From NCBI RefSeq assembly GCF_050624435.1, contig NC_134545.1, positions 90,096,563 to 90,160,562 of the forward strand: a stretch of DNA of 64,000 nt. The letters run 5' to 3'. Every line of letters starts with the position of its first letter. Position 1 is the stretch's first letter. The notes beneath the pieces were generated by a model. It did no database searches, was not told where the DNA came from, and saw only the letters and a program-made list of their open reading frames with translations. A program made the translations under genes and the position numbers. Below, one piece after another: positions 45,111 through 56,305 of the stretch. The stretch comes from Tenrec ecaudatus. Taxonomy: Eukaryota; Chordata; Mammalia; Afrosoricida; Tenrecidae.

Positions 45111-47499
45111 CATATAAGTTATATAGATGCACATAAATCAAATTTAATATTCTTAAAAGGATTTAATATGTTGCTGAAGTCTGGGAAATTTTCTTCATAT
45201 ATATATTTTTGGTATATTCTATCTAATTTTGTTTTAAGGCTTATTTTTGACTGAGCTGAGATCCTTCTTAACTTTTATTCTTTTCTAAAACTTTCAAAAT
45301 ACAAGGATTAGTTCATTCTTGATAGTGTGCTGTACTTCCTAAAATGACATAGGCCCAGTACCTTTGGAGGTTCTAGAACGAGGAGTTGAAATAGACTCAA
45401 TGATAGTCGAAGTAGAATTCTGACTACATTATCTCATGCTTATAGACTCAGGTTCCTATCATCTGTTTATACTTAATTTTAAGATATCATTCAGTATTTA
45501 CTTATAATCTCAAATAAATTACTTACAGTTTTTCTATATCATGCTTTATGTTATAAATTTATCTTTTATCTTTCTCTTGCTAAAAATACTTGGGGGTCTA
45601 CCAGTGCTTTTGGCCATTCCTAAAATACAAAATCCATATACCATAAATAATTTTTGGTTTAATTTAAATTTTTTTGTCTTTCAAAAACCTTATTTTCTTC
45701 ATCCGTGTATGTCTCCTAATTGCACTAACTAAATAACACAAAATAATATTTATTTCCTATTGTCCTAAATTGGGCACTTAACCCTCACAGATTTTAAAGT
45801 ACATGCGTTTCCCATAAGTAGAATATTTATAACCTGAGTATTTGTTGCTTATCTGATTTAGAATATCTCTTAAAGGAGAGCAAAAAGACAAAGGGTTGGG
45901 GGGTGGAGCCACATATTACATTATTGCTGGAAATAGTTGGTTGAGATATGTGTAAAGTGAAACCATAGGAATAGAAATCATTGTAATGTGGAATAAAGTA
46001 TTAGAGAAATAATTTAAGGGCATCTTCCCAAATACCTGTTGAAGGAAAAACTGGTAGTTCTGCATAAAGATGTGTTAAACTAATATCATTGAAATCAAGG
46101 AATTTACAAGGAAGCAGTTGTTCATATTTATTTGCCAAAATGCATCATAATTAGAACAGTAGAAATCATAGTTTGGTAGACAAAAATAGAAAGTCAGTTG
46201 AAGAAACTTTACTGTAATTTCATAATTATAAAAACAATTTAATAATCTATATGTTTATCCATAGTTAAAATAAATACCAGGATGCACTATAATTTGAATA
46301 TAAAAATATCCATCTGTGTTTTTCTTCAACAAATTAATTATTGTGAAGTGATTTACAAAGCTTATGTGCCACATGAATACTAAGCGATTACACTCAAAAG
46401 TAGCAGGAGACACAGACGACACCATAAGGGGTTATGCAATGTGAAACAGTTTATGTACAAGTTTGGAAAACAATAAATGTAAAGTGCCCAAGTGATGCTC
46501 AGTAGGAGGTTTTTCCAAGGTATCAGAGTATTCCTTTGGCCTCAAATAATAAGACGTTGGGCTATTTTATTAGATTTTTCTTTGTTCGTTTCAAATTTCT
46601 GGGATCCTGGGTAATAAATTTAGTTTCAAATTTTCTGGTTAAGTAACATTTTGTTCCCAAAATAGTCCCACAAGAGGAACTTAAAAATATAGCTCTAAGA
46701 CTGTTGCTGACCATGCAATACTTGAGCCAGCTTATAATTAGCTTCACAAGCACATACACCTGCAAGCAATTTTACTGCAATAGCTAAACTCTCCTTGTTA
46801 ATTGGATTCTTAATCATATAGGGATTAGGGTTCAGACAACCAGATGGGTCATCTTTGTTTTGAACTGTTTCCCTATAGAGAGTACCTAGGAAAGGTGTTA
46901 GGAGCCCCGAACCTTAGTTCATGTCAAGTTGATTAGATTGTGTCTGCTTATGTCAACCAGGGCAACCCATGGGCTGAACTTTGCTCACAATAGGTGTTTG
47001 CTTTATATTTGCTGATGGATCAGTTTATGGGTGTAGGTGATAAGAAAGGGCCAAGTTCTATTAGGGCAAGCACTGAAAAGAGAGGTAGGATATTCAATAA
47101 AACACAATTTTACTCTCTATTTATATGCCAGAGATGCAAGTCACCCCCCCAAAAATATCTGAAATTTGGCTTTAGAATTGTTTCACATGAGGGTAAGCCT
47201 GAGATCAGGTCTCAGCATTCCACTGAATTCTGTGGGCTTAAATGTAAATCATCAAAAGTGACAATAGTTTAGAACATCAGGGAACCTTATAATGGCTCTT
47301 CCTACAGATGAGAAAACTCGGATCTATTATTGGTTACTATACAAATCTAATTATACTATCCATCCCACTGAAACAATAAACACATTTTGTGAGATTTCAT
47401 ATGTGTGTGTATGTACACACATGCACAGGTATGTAGAGTCAGCAGCTCAACAATTTTACCCAAGCTGAAAGTGTTAATATTTTACACACAACATACCTA
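45111..47499. other. long unassigned AT-rich segment
   Basis: About 2.4 kb with no recognised repeat, RNA or exon. Its open frames are short and mostly hydrophobic by composition. Confidence 0.35.
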
Positions 47500-47620
47500 T
47501 AGATACTGAATTGATAAAAGGTCTTAGTATTGTCCAATTATTCTTCACTATATAGATGAGGAAACTGTGTACCAGTGGAGAGTAGCAATTTCCTGATTGA
47601 CCCAATAATTTGTGTTCATA
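47500..47620 (-). mobile_element. MIR SINE fragment, antisense
   Basis: TATAGATGAGGAAACTGTGTACCAGTGGAGAGTAGCAATTTCCTGATTGACCC follows the antisense MIR core (ACAGATGAGGAAACTGAGGCACAGAGAGG...). Confidence 0.5.
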
Positions 47621-48642
47621 ATGATGATATATTCATAAAAGTAAAATTATGATTTATTTATCCTCCATACTAAAGCAGTATCATGAATTAGAGCAAGGCC
47701 AGGGACTTAGTTGAAGCTGAGGAAAATCAAAACCATTCACAAGTCCAAAGTACAGCCTTGTGTATATCCCATGCCAATGTAGAGATCAGCTCAAGAATTG
47801 GTCCAGGACATTGAACACTGATGACCAGAGAACCAGACGAGCTATGGGATGGCATCAAGGGCTTCATAGATGCAGAAAGCAAAAGTAATTTAAAACACCG
47901 TGAAGAAAGGAGAAACAAAAATCAATGTCAGAAGGGACTATGATAATTATTCCTTAACATAGCCTACTTGAATAGAAGAAATCATGAAGTAAATGAGCTG
48001 AACAGAAATTTCAAAGGGAAACCGAGAAGATTAATGTATTGTGATGCAGTATACAAAACCCTGGCACTAGCACCAACTGGGAAAGGCACACTTGGTATTT
48101 CTCAAGCCGTAAGAACTAAAACAAAAATGGCAAGCCTTGAGTTACAACACTGAAGCAGCCAATGGCAAAACATCAGGAAATCCTGGAAACATCAAAAGAA
48201 GATGCAAGGCATACACAGAATCAGAGTACCATAAAGAACTGGTCAACTTTCAACCATGCCAGGTGGTAGCATGGCATCTAGAACCAATGGTATTGAAGGA
48301 AGATGTCTAAGCTGCACTTACAACATTGGTGCCAAACAAAGTTCCAGAGATTCATGGAATCCTAATTGAGATGCTTCACCAAATGAATGCAATGCTGGAA
48401 GCCCTCACTCATGTACTCCATTCTACCTGACCCAGTGACTGGAAGAAATCTATTTTTGTGTCCATTCCAAAAAGAGATGACCCAATAGAATGTGGAAATT
48501 ATTGAACAATACTATCAATGTCATATGCAAGTAAAGTTTTACAGTTGTAGGAGTACATTAATAGACTTTGCCAGAAAAATCAAGCCAGATTCAGAAAAGA
48601 ACATGGCATATGAGCAATCATTGTTGATGTCAAGTAGACCTT

Positions 48643-49474
48643 TGTGGGTTTATAAAGAGACTTTTCCCCAGCTTTGTCTCCCCCAAAGATATGGCAAACA
48701 TTAGAGGGGATTTGCCAGCATATGGTGGGAGGTCAGATGCTTACAGACATCCTCTCTGAAGGGAGTTAGTGCCAGACCACTGTCTGGGCTCACCACAGGC
48801 AGGGCCCACTCCCTGCTGTTAAGGACAATGGCCTACTTCTCCCTAAAGGCTTGGGACAATTAGTTTGGTCCCTGTAGGTGGGGTTTACACCCTACTGATA
48901 ATGGTTTCTATGGAGATACAGAGACCAGGTCAAACCTGCTCAGTGACATCCAAAGTTAGACTGCCATCCTGAATCTAGGATCCACCCATCATGTCACATG
49001 TATACCTCCAATACCTCCTCTTCCTATTGCCTGTATATCCCTAGTTTGTCCCCCTCTCATTGCTGTATAACCTATAGTGCAACCCCTTTCTGTGACATAT
49101 TTCTTTACCTGTAATTAGTGGGACTGCACACCCTTCAAAGATATATAAGCCTTGGTTAGCAATAAAGATCCCCCTTGGCCTCTCATCGGCTCCCTCTCCT
49201 CTCTGGTCCTCTCTACCCTGTTCCTTTCCCCTTGTCTTCCTTCCGCTCCCCTATCTCCTGCCCTCCTGTCTCTCTCTCCAAGTGGACCACCAACTGAGGC
49301 TGAGGTGAGCATGCTAACATGAAATGTGTCTGACTCCATTATTTCAATCTCTCATGCTCTCTATGACTTTATTATAATCTTTGTATGTATTTTATTATCT
49401 ATACATATATTTTAACCATAAAATGACACCTACTGAACCTGCGATTAGTTGTGGGGGCTGGCCTTTCCCTCACA
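48643..49474 (+). mobile_element. Solo retroviral LTR with 6 bp target duplication
   Basis: 832 bp from TGTGGG to CCCTCACA, with GACCTT on both sides (48637-48642 and 49475-49480). A TATA box (TATATAAG, 49142-49149) lies just before AATAAA (49161-49166), and a C/T-rich U5-like stretch follows (CCTCTCATCGGCTCCCTCTCC). A 6 bp duplication is typical of class II (ERVK-like) retroviruses, although some others use it. No viral coding sequence remains. The RTE ORF reads through on both sides once the LTR is removed. Confidence 0.82.
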
Positions 49475-49682
49475 GACCTTGACTGAGACTATCAGAAAGA
49501 TTATATATTTATTTTTTGTATTTAATTGACCAAGAAAAGACATTGGATAACTCCCAAAAGTGGAAATTCCAGAACACTTATTTTTTTCTTATGAGGAACT
49601 AATGCATTGACCAAGAAACAGTCATTTCAGGAAAAAAAGTGATACAGAATGGCTTAAAATCAGGAACAGTGTGCATCAGGTT

Positions 49683-50198
49683 TGAGCTACTTAGTTTATT
49701 GTGCTAACCTGGCCGATAAACACATGTGGGGTTAATTGAAGGGCAAAGGGATAAATGGCGCCATGAGCCTCACCTTTCGAGTTCTCAGGTCTCTTCCTTT
49801 TTGATGGTTGGACCAGGGTATGGCTGCCTTAGCCAGTTCCCTGCTTCAGCTGGCAAGGCTCACTTCCTTCAAGACATCCCTGAGGAGAAGCCACATGGAC
49901 CTACCCGATACAGCCCTGGGTGTTGGAGCAGCCGTGTGGAGACCCCTGCCAGTGCTGAGATGCTTATATGTTCACTAATTCTGCTTTCCTCCTGTAGTTG
50001 GTGTCATATTGTATGTTTTGTGAGATGGAGGAGTACTTTGTGGATTGGTGTTGGACCTATGGGTTAATGTTGGACTTGTGGGCTTGGGCAGTATTGGGTT
50101 GGGATGTTTTCTTGATGTCAACTTAATCTTTATCTAAACCTCTCTCTTATACATGAGTTTCTGTAGATTTGTTTCTCTAAAGTACTGTGACAAACACA
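49683..50198 (+). mobile_element. Solo MaLR-like family A LTR
   Basis: 516 bp from TGAGCTACTTAGTTTATTG to ACAAACACA. It closely matches the 5' LTR of the element at 23596, including GTGTGGAGACCCCTGCC. The flanks AGGTT (49678-49682) and AGTTT (50199-50203) agree at 4 of 5 positions, and the RTE text continues across them (GTGCATCAGG...GCATCC). Confidence 0.82.
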
Positions 50199-51395
50199 AG
50201 TTTGCATCCTTTCATCATACTTATTGACTGAAACAGTAAATAATTCTAGAAGCTTGGCTACATAAAGAAAAACATGGCATCAGGATTAGAAAAAGACTCA
50301 TTAACAACCTGGGATACCCAGATGACACAACCATTGCTTGCTGAAGACAAAGATAACTTGAAGCTACTGATGACAATCAAAGAATATAGCCCTAACATGG
50401 ATTACAGTGCAGCATAAAGAAAACAAAAATCTTCAACACTGCATTAATAGGTAACATATTGATAAATCGAGGAAATATTGACTTTTTCTATGATTTCATT
50501 TAACTCAGATTCACACTGACTATCCATGGAAGCAGAATTCAAGAAATCAAACAGATTTGCTTTGGGACCGTATGTTGCAAGAGAATTTTCCTAAACGTTA
50601 TTCAATAAAGATGTCATTTTGATGACAAAGGTGCACCTGACCCAAGCCAGAGTATTTTCAACTGCCTTACAGGCATGTGGAATCTGGAGAGTGAATAAGG
50701 AATATCGCAGAAGACTTTATATCTTTGAATTATGATGTTGGTGAAAAATATTGAATATACCATAGTTTCCAGAAAAACAAACACATTTATGTTGGAAGAA
50801 GAAAGACAGTGAGAATTATCATGGGAAGAAAAATTGGTGAGACTTGGGCTCATGTACTTTGGGCATGCTATCAGGAGAGACCAGTCCTCTCAGAAGGAAA
50901 CCATGCTTAGTGCAGTACAGAAAGAAAGGCAGGCCCTAAATGAGATCATCGACACCGTGACTGGAATCCTGGACTCACATTTGACAATGATTGCCATGAT
51001 GTCACAGGACTGGGCTGTGTTTTGTTCTGCTATACATGGGGTGGTTTCAGGTTGGAGCTGGTGTAATCCGCTTACCAATAACAAACACCCCAAGGCAAGA
51101 TACAATTTAAATTTAATTTACTGTTGGTCAGCTATAAATGTAAGTATTTCTATGTTTCCATTATGTAACATTTTAATTCTTCAGATCACTGTGCCCTAGG
51201 AGACTTGCACTAAGTGAAAATTGACTCAACAATGTGTCAACCATGCCACGATAGGCTACAATATGACATAAAATCATCTTTATTGGCAATCATGAAAATG
51301 GCACATGACCCAACAACATTTCAGTCTGTTATACGTATGGTTGCCATGAGTCAGAGCCAATTGGACAGCACCTAGCAACAGCAATAAAAACAAAA

Positions 51396-52244
51396 GCAAG
51401 TACCAGCCAATGTCCCGTGGAGATAATTGGATGCATAAAATTATATGTATCAAACAATCCTGCATCACAGAAGTGCCCAATTCCCCATTTTTATTAAATA
51501 AAACATTTAAACTTCAGACAAAATTATTTTCCTTTAGATCTCTAACTGGAGACCTGTCAAACAGCAAAGTGAATGCTGCATGCGAGCCTAACCAACTTTC
51601 CCAGAGAGAATGAGAAGACGTCAGACTCATGTACTTCACTAAATTTTTCGGGGAAGGGTTCGAACAATGCCATGTTGAGGATCAACTGGCTGGCGATTCT
51701 GATTCTGAAGTTGTCGCCTTCCATCTTTGCGATGATAGGATTGCTCAGTCAAGCCTGCTGATGCAAAGGGCTCAGGGGTGCGTGGTGGGAGGGGTCCACA
51801 GGCAGAGATTTAATCTGCTGACTAGGCAGGAGGAACTACCCCCAAACCTCAACAATCCTCATTGATAAGCAAATCATAGGTTATCTCAGGACTGCCAAGA
51901 AAACACTGTAGATAACAGTTCTGCTCTGAACCACAGGGGCTTCCCTGGGTTAGAGCGGACTACAAAGCACTGAGAGTGGTTTTTTAAAAAGTAATAAAAT
52001 ATTTTTGTGGTTGAGAATGTGCACAGCAGGACTTACACTGATTCCATAATGTCTACACGTAATCATATGTAATCATATGTGTATACAATTCTTATGCTTC
52101 TCCAAATTATACCTCTCCCTTTAATATAACATCATCACCAATTAATATAACATCAGCACCAATTTCTATCCAATTCTTGGAGTTACTATTGTCAATTTGG
52201 TTTTATATGAAAAAAATTAAAAACTACATTTCTTTCCAGAGGAC
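51396..52244. other. unassigned sequence
   Basis: No recognised feature. The overlapping frames at 51573-51865 share DNA in two frames and show no domain. Confidence 0.35.
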
Positions 52245-52430
52245 TTGACTCCCAGTGAGCTTGTTTGACAGAATCGACCAGTTCCGTAGGGGTTCTTATG
52301 CTATAAATCTTAATGGAAACAGGCCGCCTCATCATCATCTCACACGGAAGAGTTAAGGGACTGGCAACGTTGACCTTGGGGCTAGCATCCCGATGCTTAA
52401 TTTATCGTCCCATCAGGGCGCCTTTGATAC
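52245..52430 (-). mobile_element. tRNA-derived SINE (afrotherian type), antisense
   Basis: CAGAATCGACCAGTTCCGTAGGGGTTCTTATGCTATAAATC, GACCTTGGGGCTAGCATCCCGATGC and CCCATCAGGGCGCC follow the antisense order of tail, body, tRNA head. Confidence 0.65.
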
Positions 52431-52656
52431 TCCATCTAGTTTTTAAAAGAGCAAACTGTTTACCTTTTTCAGCCTTTACTTAATTAAGCTGAACTATTGT
52501 TTGGTTTTGAGAAGGGACCTTTGGGGTGTATAGTTTGAAGATGATCCTGGCAATCATTTCTGCAGTTCATCCTGCCTCTGTGGCTGCAGACTTTCTGAAT
52601 TCTGAGAGCAACTGAAAATCTCTGCTGCATTCAATGAGGCAGGCGAACAAAAAGGA

Positions 52657-52658
<2 letters not shown>

Positions 52659-52709
<51 letters not shown>
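52659..52709. repeat. (GT)n microsatellite
   Basis: 25 uninterrupted GT units followed by GCGCATGCGCAC, an alternating purine-pyrimidine extension that could form Z-DNA. It yields the Thr-His repeats in two minus-strand frames. Confidence 0.97.
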
Positions 52710-52712
<3 letters not shown>

Positions 52713-53324
52713 ATGCGCACACCCAGGCCCACACCTGTGTGTCTGCTTTCCTGCCATTTTGTGATTTTGTATGATTAGATTCCACTTGATGAAAGCAGGG
52801 AGAGAGAAAAATGTTCATTTAAAAGGGTTTTTCGAATTGAAAAAGTTTGGGGCACTTTATTTAAAATATGTAGAAGTTTGGGGAGTGTCAGAGGCAGAGG
52901 AGGCCTAGGCAAATGGCCTAATGGTGATCGAAGTTTAGTTCGGCTAATCGACTCACTGGAGGCAGCACGCGCATGCCTGGTGACTTTTCTGAGTCCAAGC
53001 AGTTCATGGAAGAAGACAAAGTCACAGACAAGAAACTTCCGTGGTTGTAAGAACGGGGGATGCCTCGTATTTTCTGCTCAAAGTCTCCCATGGTTTGTTC
53101 ATCATCGACGACATTCCCAAGGGCTGCACGAAGGAGAAAGGAGGCTACACTAGTCTGTGACATGGGAGACACGACCGATTGCCAGACTTACCATGATTTT
53201 ATCTGGTAGGAGGAGATAATACCGACGTTTAAAATCTGAGACCATGTGTCTTCGTCATTGGTTATTCCTTTGTACTTACTGAGATGTCTCTCTGAATGTT
53301 ACACAGACATTGCAGCGGAGCCAT
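52710..53324. other. unassigned sequence
   Basis: GC-richer than average with a few CpGs. The frames of 91 (plus) and 84 (minus) residues overlap and have no known domain. No repeat was recognised. Confidence 0.35.
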
Positions 53325-53520
53325 GATGTGCGGGGCGTTACACAATGGGCGGCTCCCTACAATGTCAGCAGTTCAAAAACACCAGCCACTCTGAGGCAGA
53401 GAGATGGGGTCTCCTGTCCCTGTAAAGAGTTACAGTCTCAGATACTCACAGGGGGACCTTCCCTCTGTCCTAGAAGGTCACTAGGTGTCAGGATTTCATC
53501 AATGGTGGTGAGTTTTGTTT
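53325..53520 (+). mobile_element. AfroSINE
   Basis: GTGCGGGGCGTTACACAATGGGC, GTCAGCAGTTCAAAAACACCAGCC (B-box region), AGAGTTACAGTCTCAGATACTC and CTAGAAGGTCACTAGGTGTC. Confidence 0.85.
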
Positions 53521-53524
53521 ATAC

Positions 53525-54040
53525 AGTCCCTAAGACCGCTTTGAAATATTGGAGGGCAAGGGTGTCCTTTTGAGGACTAAGATGTGCTTGACGGGGGCCG
53601 TGGTATTTTCCATAGTCTCAGCTTCCTGTGACGTTGAACAGTGAAGGAAGACTCCTGATGCACTTGAATGATGCTGTTGGCCAAGAAGAGGGCGAGTGTC
53701 ATGGACTGCCAGAGGAACAGACAACTGCCTCCGCGGAAGTATAGCCACAATGCTCCTTAAAGTCAAGGTTGGCGCGACTTCATTCTCAAGTACTTGGGAC
53801 AAGTTGTCAGGAGGGACCAGTCTCTGGAAAAGGAAATCATGCTTGGTGAATGGTGAAGCAGGAGCTCAGCGAGAAAGAGAAAGAGCCCCGAGGACATGGA
53901 TTATCACAGTAACTGAAAAACGAGCTCCAACCTAATAGCAATTGTGAGGATGCTGCAGAACTAGTTCATTCTCCTGTATGTAGCGTTGCTTGCTGTGAGT
54001 TAGAATGAACTTGATGGTACCGAACCAACCCAACAACAGG
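53525..54040 (+). mobile_element. RTE (BovB-like) LINE 3' end, complete to terminus
   Basis: GACCGCTTTGAAATATTGGAGGGCAAGG, GAGGACTAAGATGTGCTTGACG, CATGGACTGCCAGAGGAACAG, GTCAGGAGGGACCAGTCTCTGG, GCAATTGTGAGGATGCTGCAG and GAGTTAGAATGAACTTGATGG, then the terminal ACCCAACAACAGG. It follows the AfroSINE almost directly. Confidence 0.85.
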
Positions 54041-54244
54041 CATAGATTGCTCTGTCCCCTCAGCCTTGTGCATATGAAATAAAGAAAATTGGAAATCCAG
54101 ATAAATAGGTTTAACTGATCCAAAAATGCAGAGGGTTCGGGAGCTGACCCTTCTGAGTTATTTCCAGTTCTTAATATTTATTTCTATATAAAATCCTTCC
54201 TTATGTTGTGCAAATGTCAGTCATGCTAATGATGTAACATTTTT
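54041..54244. other. unassigned sequence
   Basis: No recognised feature. Confidence 0.35.
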
Positions 54245-54525
54245 TGACAGCACATCACCGTAATCTCCCCTTCTTTTTCTGTTGTTAGTACACGTGGCAC
54301 AATTAAGTGGTCAACTACTAACCAACATGCTGCGGCTTACCCCCATCCAAAAGCTTCACAAGAGAAAGGCAGGCCTGGCGATCTGCTGCAGTAAAGACTA
54401 CTGCTTAGAGAACTCGAAGGGACCGTTTTCACTCCATCAGATAATCGACTCAGTGGCAGTGAGAATTTTTTGAGGTCTTATAGGGTCACTCGGAGTTGAA
54501 ATTGCCTCTATGACACTTAATATCA
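54245..54525 (+). mobile_element. AfroSINE-like SINE, internally disrupted
   Basis: ACACGTGGCACAATTAAGTGGTCAACTACTAACC is a degraded tRNA-like head. GATCTGCTGCAGTAAAGACTACTGC, CTTATAGGGTCACTCGGAGTTGAAATTGCCTC is the tail. A TCGACTCAGTGGCAGTGAG block occurs before the tail, so two SINEs or a partial duplication may be present. Confidence 0.55.
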
Positions 54526-56121
54526 CCTCTCATACTTTCAGCACACACTAGTTCTGGCTTTTTGGGGGTGTGTGTGGGGGGGGGGTGACTGGAATTTTAT
54601 TGGTTGTTTTGAGGATGAGAACAATTTGTACATCCATAGTTCTTTTTGTTGTTGTTCAGGGTCCCACGGGCTGTGTTTATGATGTTTGGGGTTGGAAGTA
54701 GGAGCTAGGGGAGGCAGTTTGTCCACTCTGCTACCGCGGGCTGAGGGTCTCCTGGGAAGTGGACTTAACTTGGTATTCTTAGGGAAGATTTTCTAACAAC
54801 CAATGCCTATATTCTTTCTTTCAACTGATGGTTTGATGGATTCTTGCATGGCCTGAGAGCATGGCCTGACAAGGGGATCACAATTGTCAAGATATGCCAC
54901 CAGGAATTCTGATGACGTATGGCATGTCTAAGCAGCTGGCCCTGTAACGTTCCAAAGCTTACAGATGCTACCAGGTGTCCTCATGGCTTGGAGATGGATA
55001 CATAAACAAAGGGCTATCTTAAAATGGGGAAACACATTGAATGACATTAAGCACGAAACCATTGGCTTTCTACTTTTTACTACAGTGAAACACCAAAGCA
55101 ACCAAAGAAACAAAACTGCGCCTTTCCAACGACTGCCCTCGCTCTGCTGAGCCAAGCGCCTCTCCTGCTTTTCTTTGGAGTTCCAGGAAGAGCTGTTTGA
55201 GGAATATCCAGGCAGCCCCGTGTTAGCCTTCTACTTGAATCCACTTTTATGAGCTGCATCACGGCTTTTGCTCTGAATTTTCTGTCCTCTCAGAGACAGT
55301 ACCGTTTCTACAGAGTGCGCCATGGTGTGAGGTTGCTCTTGAAAGCCCTCTCATCCACAGGGCACCGGAGTGGAGGTCCTGAGCCAATTGGATGAAACTG
55401 GCATTTGTCCTTCCTTGCATGCTTGCCAGGCAGTGTCTGCCGCCCTCCAATAACAACAGAAATTACAGATAGCTTCTCCGAAATGGAACTTTTATCTTTC
55501 ACTACAATCCAAATTCTCTGTTTGTACTTGAAATGGCAGTTACTTGAACTAGCTGCCTGAAGCTGTTGGCTGGCCCATGGTGGGTCTTCCAGCTGGTTTG
55601 GGAATAGACTGAGTGATGAGCAGGCTGAACATATTAAATGACTATGCGCACATTCTACATACCTGGTACATGGGTATTATTAGACTGTCAATATATCACC
55701 AAAACAGTCTCCTCTCTGCCTTCTTATTCATCTGTGTGGAAACTTTTCAGTAATCTTGCATACTTTTTTCATTAAAAAATTAGGAGAAAAAGGAGTAGGG
55801 ACACTATTATTTAAAAAAAATATGTACTCAGTAAATATTTTGTTCACTGAATCATTGATGCACTTTGATATTGCCGATACATACTGATTTCATTGAACAC
55901 TGATAACATTACACCGCTCCTAAAGCACTGGCCAATATTTATGGAGTCTCCACTGGTTAAAGGCTTCATAGGAAATATAGCCTCCACTGGATGCATGACT
56001 TAAGTACATTTAGAATGAAAATTAAATGATCGTGAAAAAAGTATCCTGGGACCTGGCAAGGAACATGTCGCTGGAGAAACAAATCCACTCATCCACATGG
56101 ACGTTTTCGTTCTCTGTCCTG
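54526..56121. other. unassigned segment
   Basis: No recognised repeat. The part 55080-55500 is GC-richer and has several overlapping minus-strand frames (60-75 residues) without motifs. A G-run lies at about 54570-54588. Confidence 0.35.
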
Positions 56122-56305
56122 AGGTGTCATGGATTGTGTTGCTAACCACAAGTCCAGCAGTTCAAAGACCATGGGAGCGAGATGAAGCTTTCTACCCTCT
56201 TGAAGGTTCCCAGTCTCAGAAACCCACAGAGGCAATGCTGGCCTGACCTCTAGGGTTGCGATGAGTCAGGATCATCTTGGTGGCAGAGAATTTGGCTTTG
56301 GTTTG
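56122..56305 (+). mobile_element. AfroSINE
   Basis: TTGTGTTGCTAACCACAAGTCCAGCAGTTCAAAGACC, TCCCAGTCTCAGAAACCCACAGAGGCAATGC, and TAGGGTTGCGATGAGTCAGGATCATCTTGGTGGCAGAG. Confidence 0.9.

Larger units (their letters stand above)
47687..51395 (+). mobile_element. RTE (BovB-like) LINE, long decayed copy hosting two LTRs
   Basis: Three blocks belong to one copy: 47687-48642 (GCAAGGCCAGGGAC, CCAGACGAGCTATGGGATGGCATCAAGG, GAATGTGGAAATTATTGAACAATAC), 49475-49682 (GAAATTCCAGAACACTTA, TTATGAGGAACTAATGCATTGACC) and 50199-51395 (GAAAAAGACTCATTAACAACC, GATGACACAACCATTGCTTGCTG, CATGTACTTTGGGCATGCTATCAGGAGAG, GGTTGCCATGAGTCAGAGCC). The order follows the RTE ORF from endonuclease through RT to the terminal ACCTAGCAACAGCAA. 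About 240 bp at 51045-51290 is extra or too diverged to place. Many stops: dead. Confidence 0.88.

Noticed and set aside
52554..52818. Minus-strand frames with Thr-His repeats
   Set aside because: Translation of the (GT)n microsatellite in two frames.
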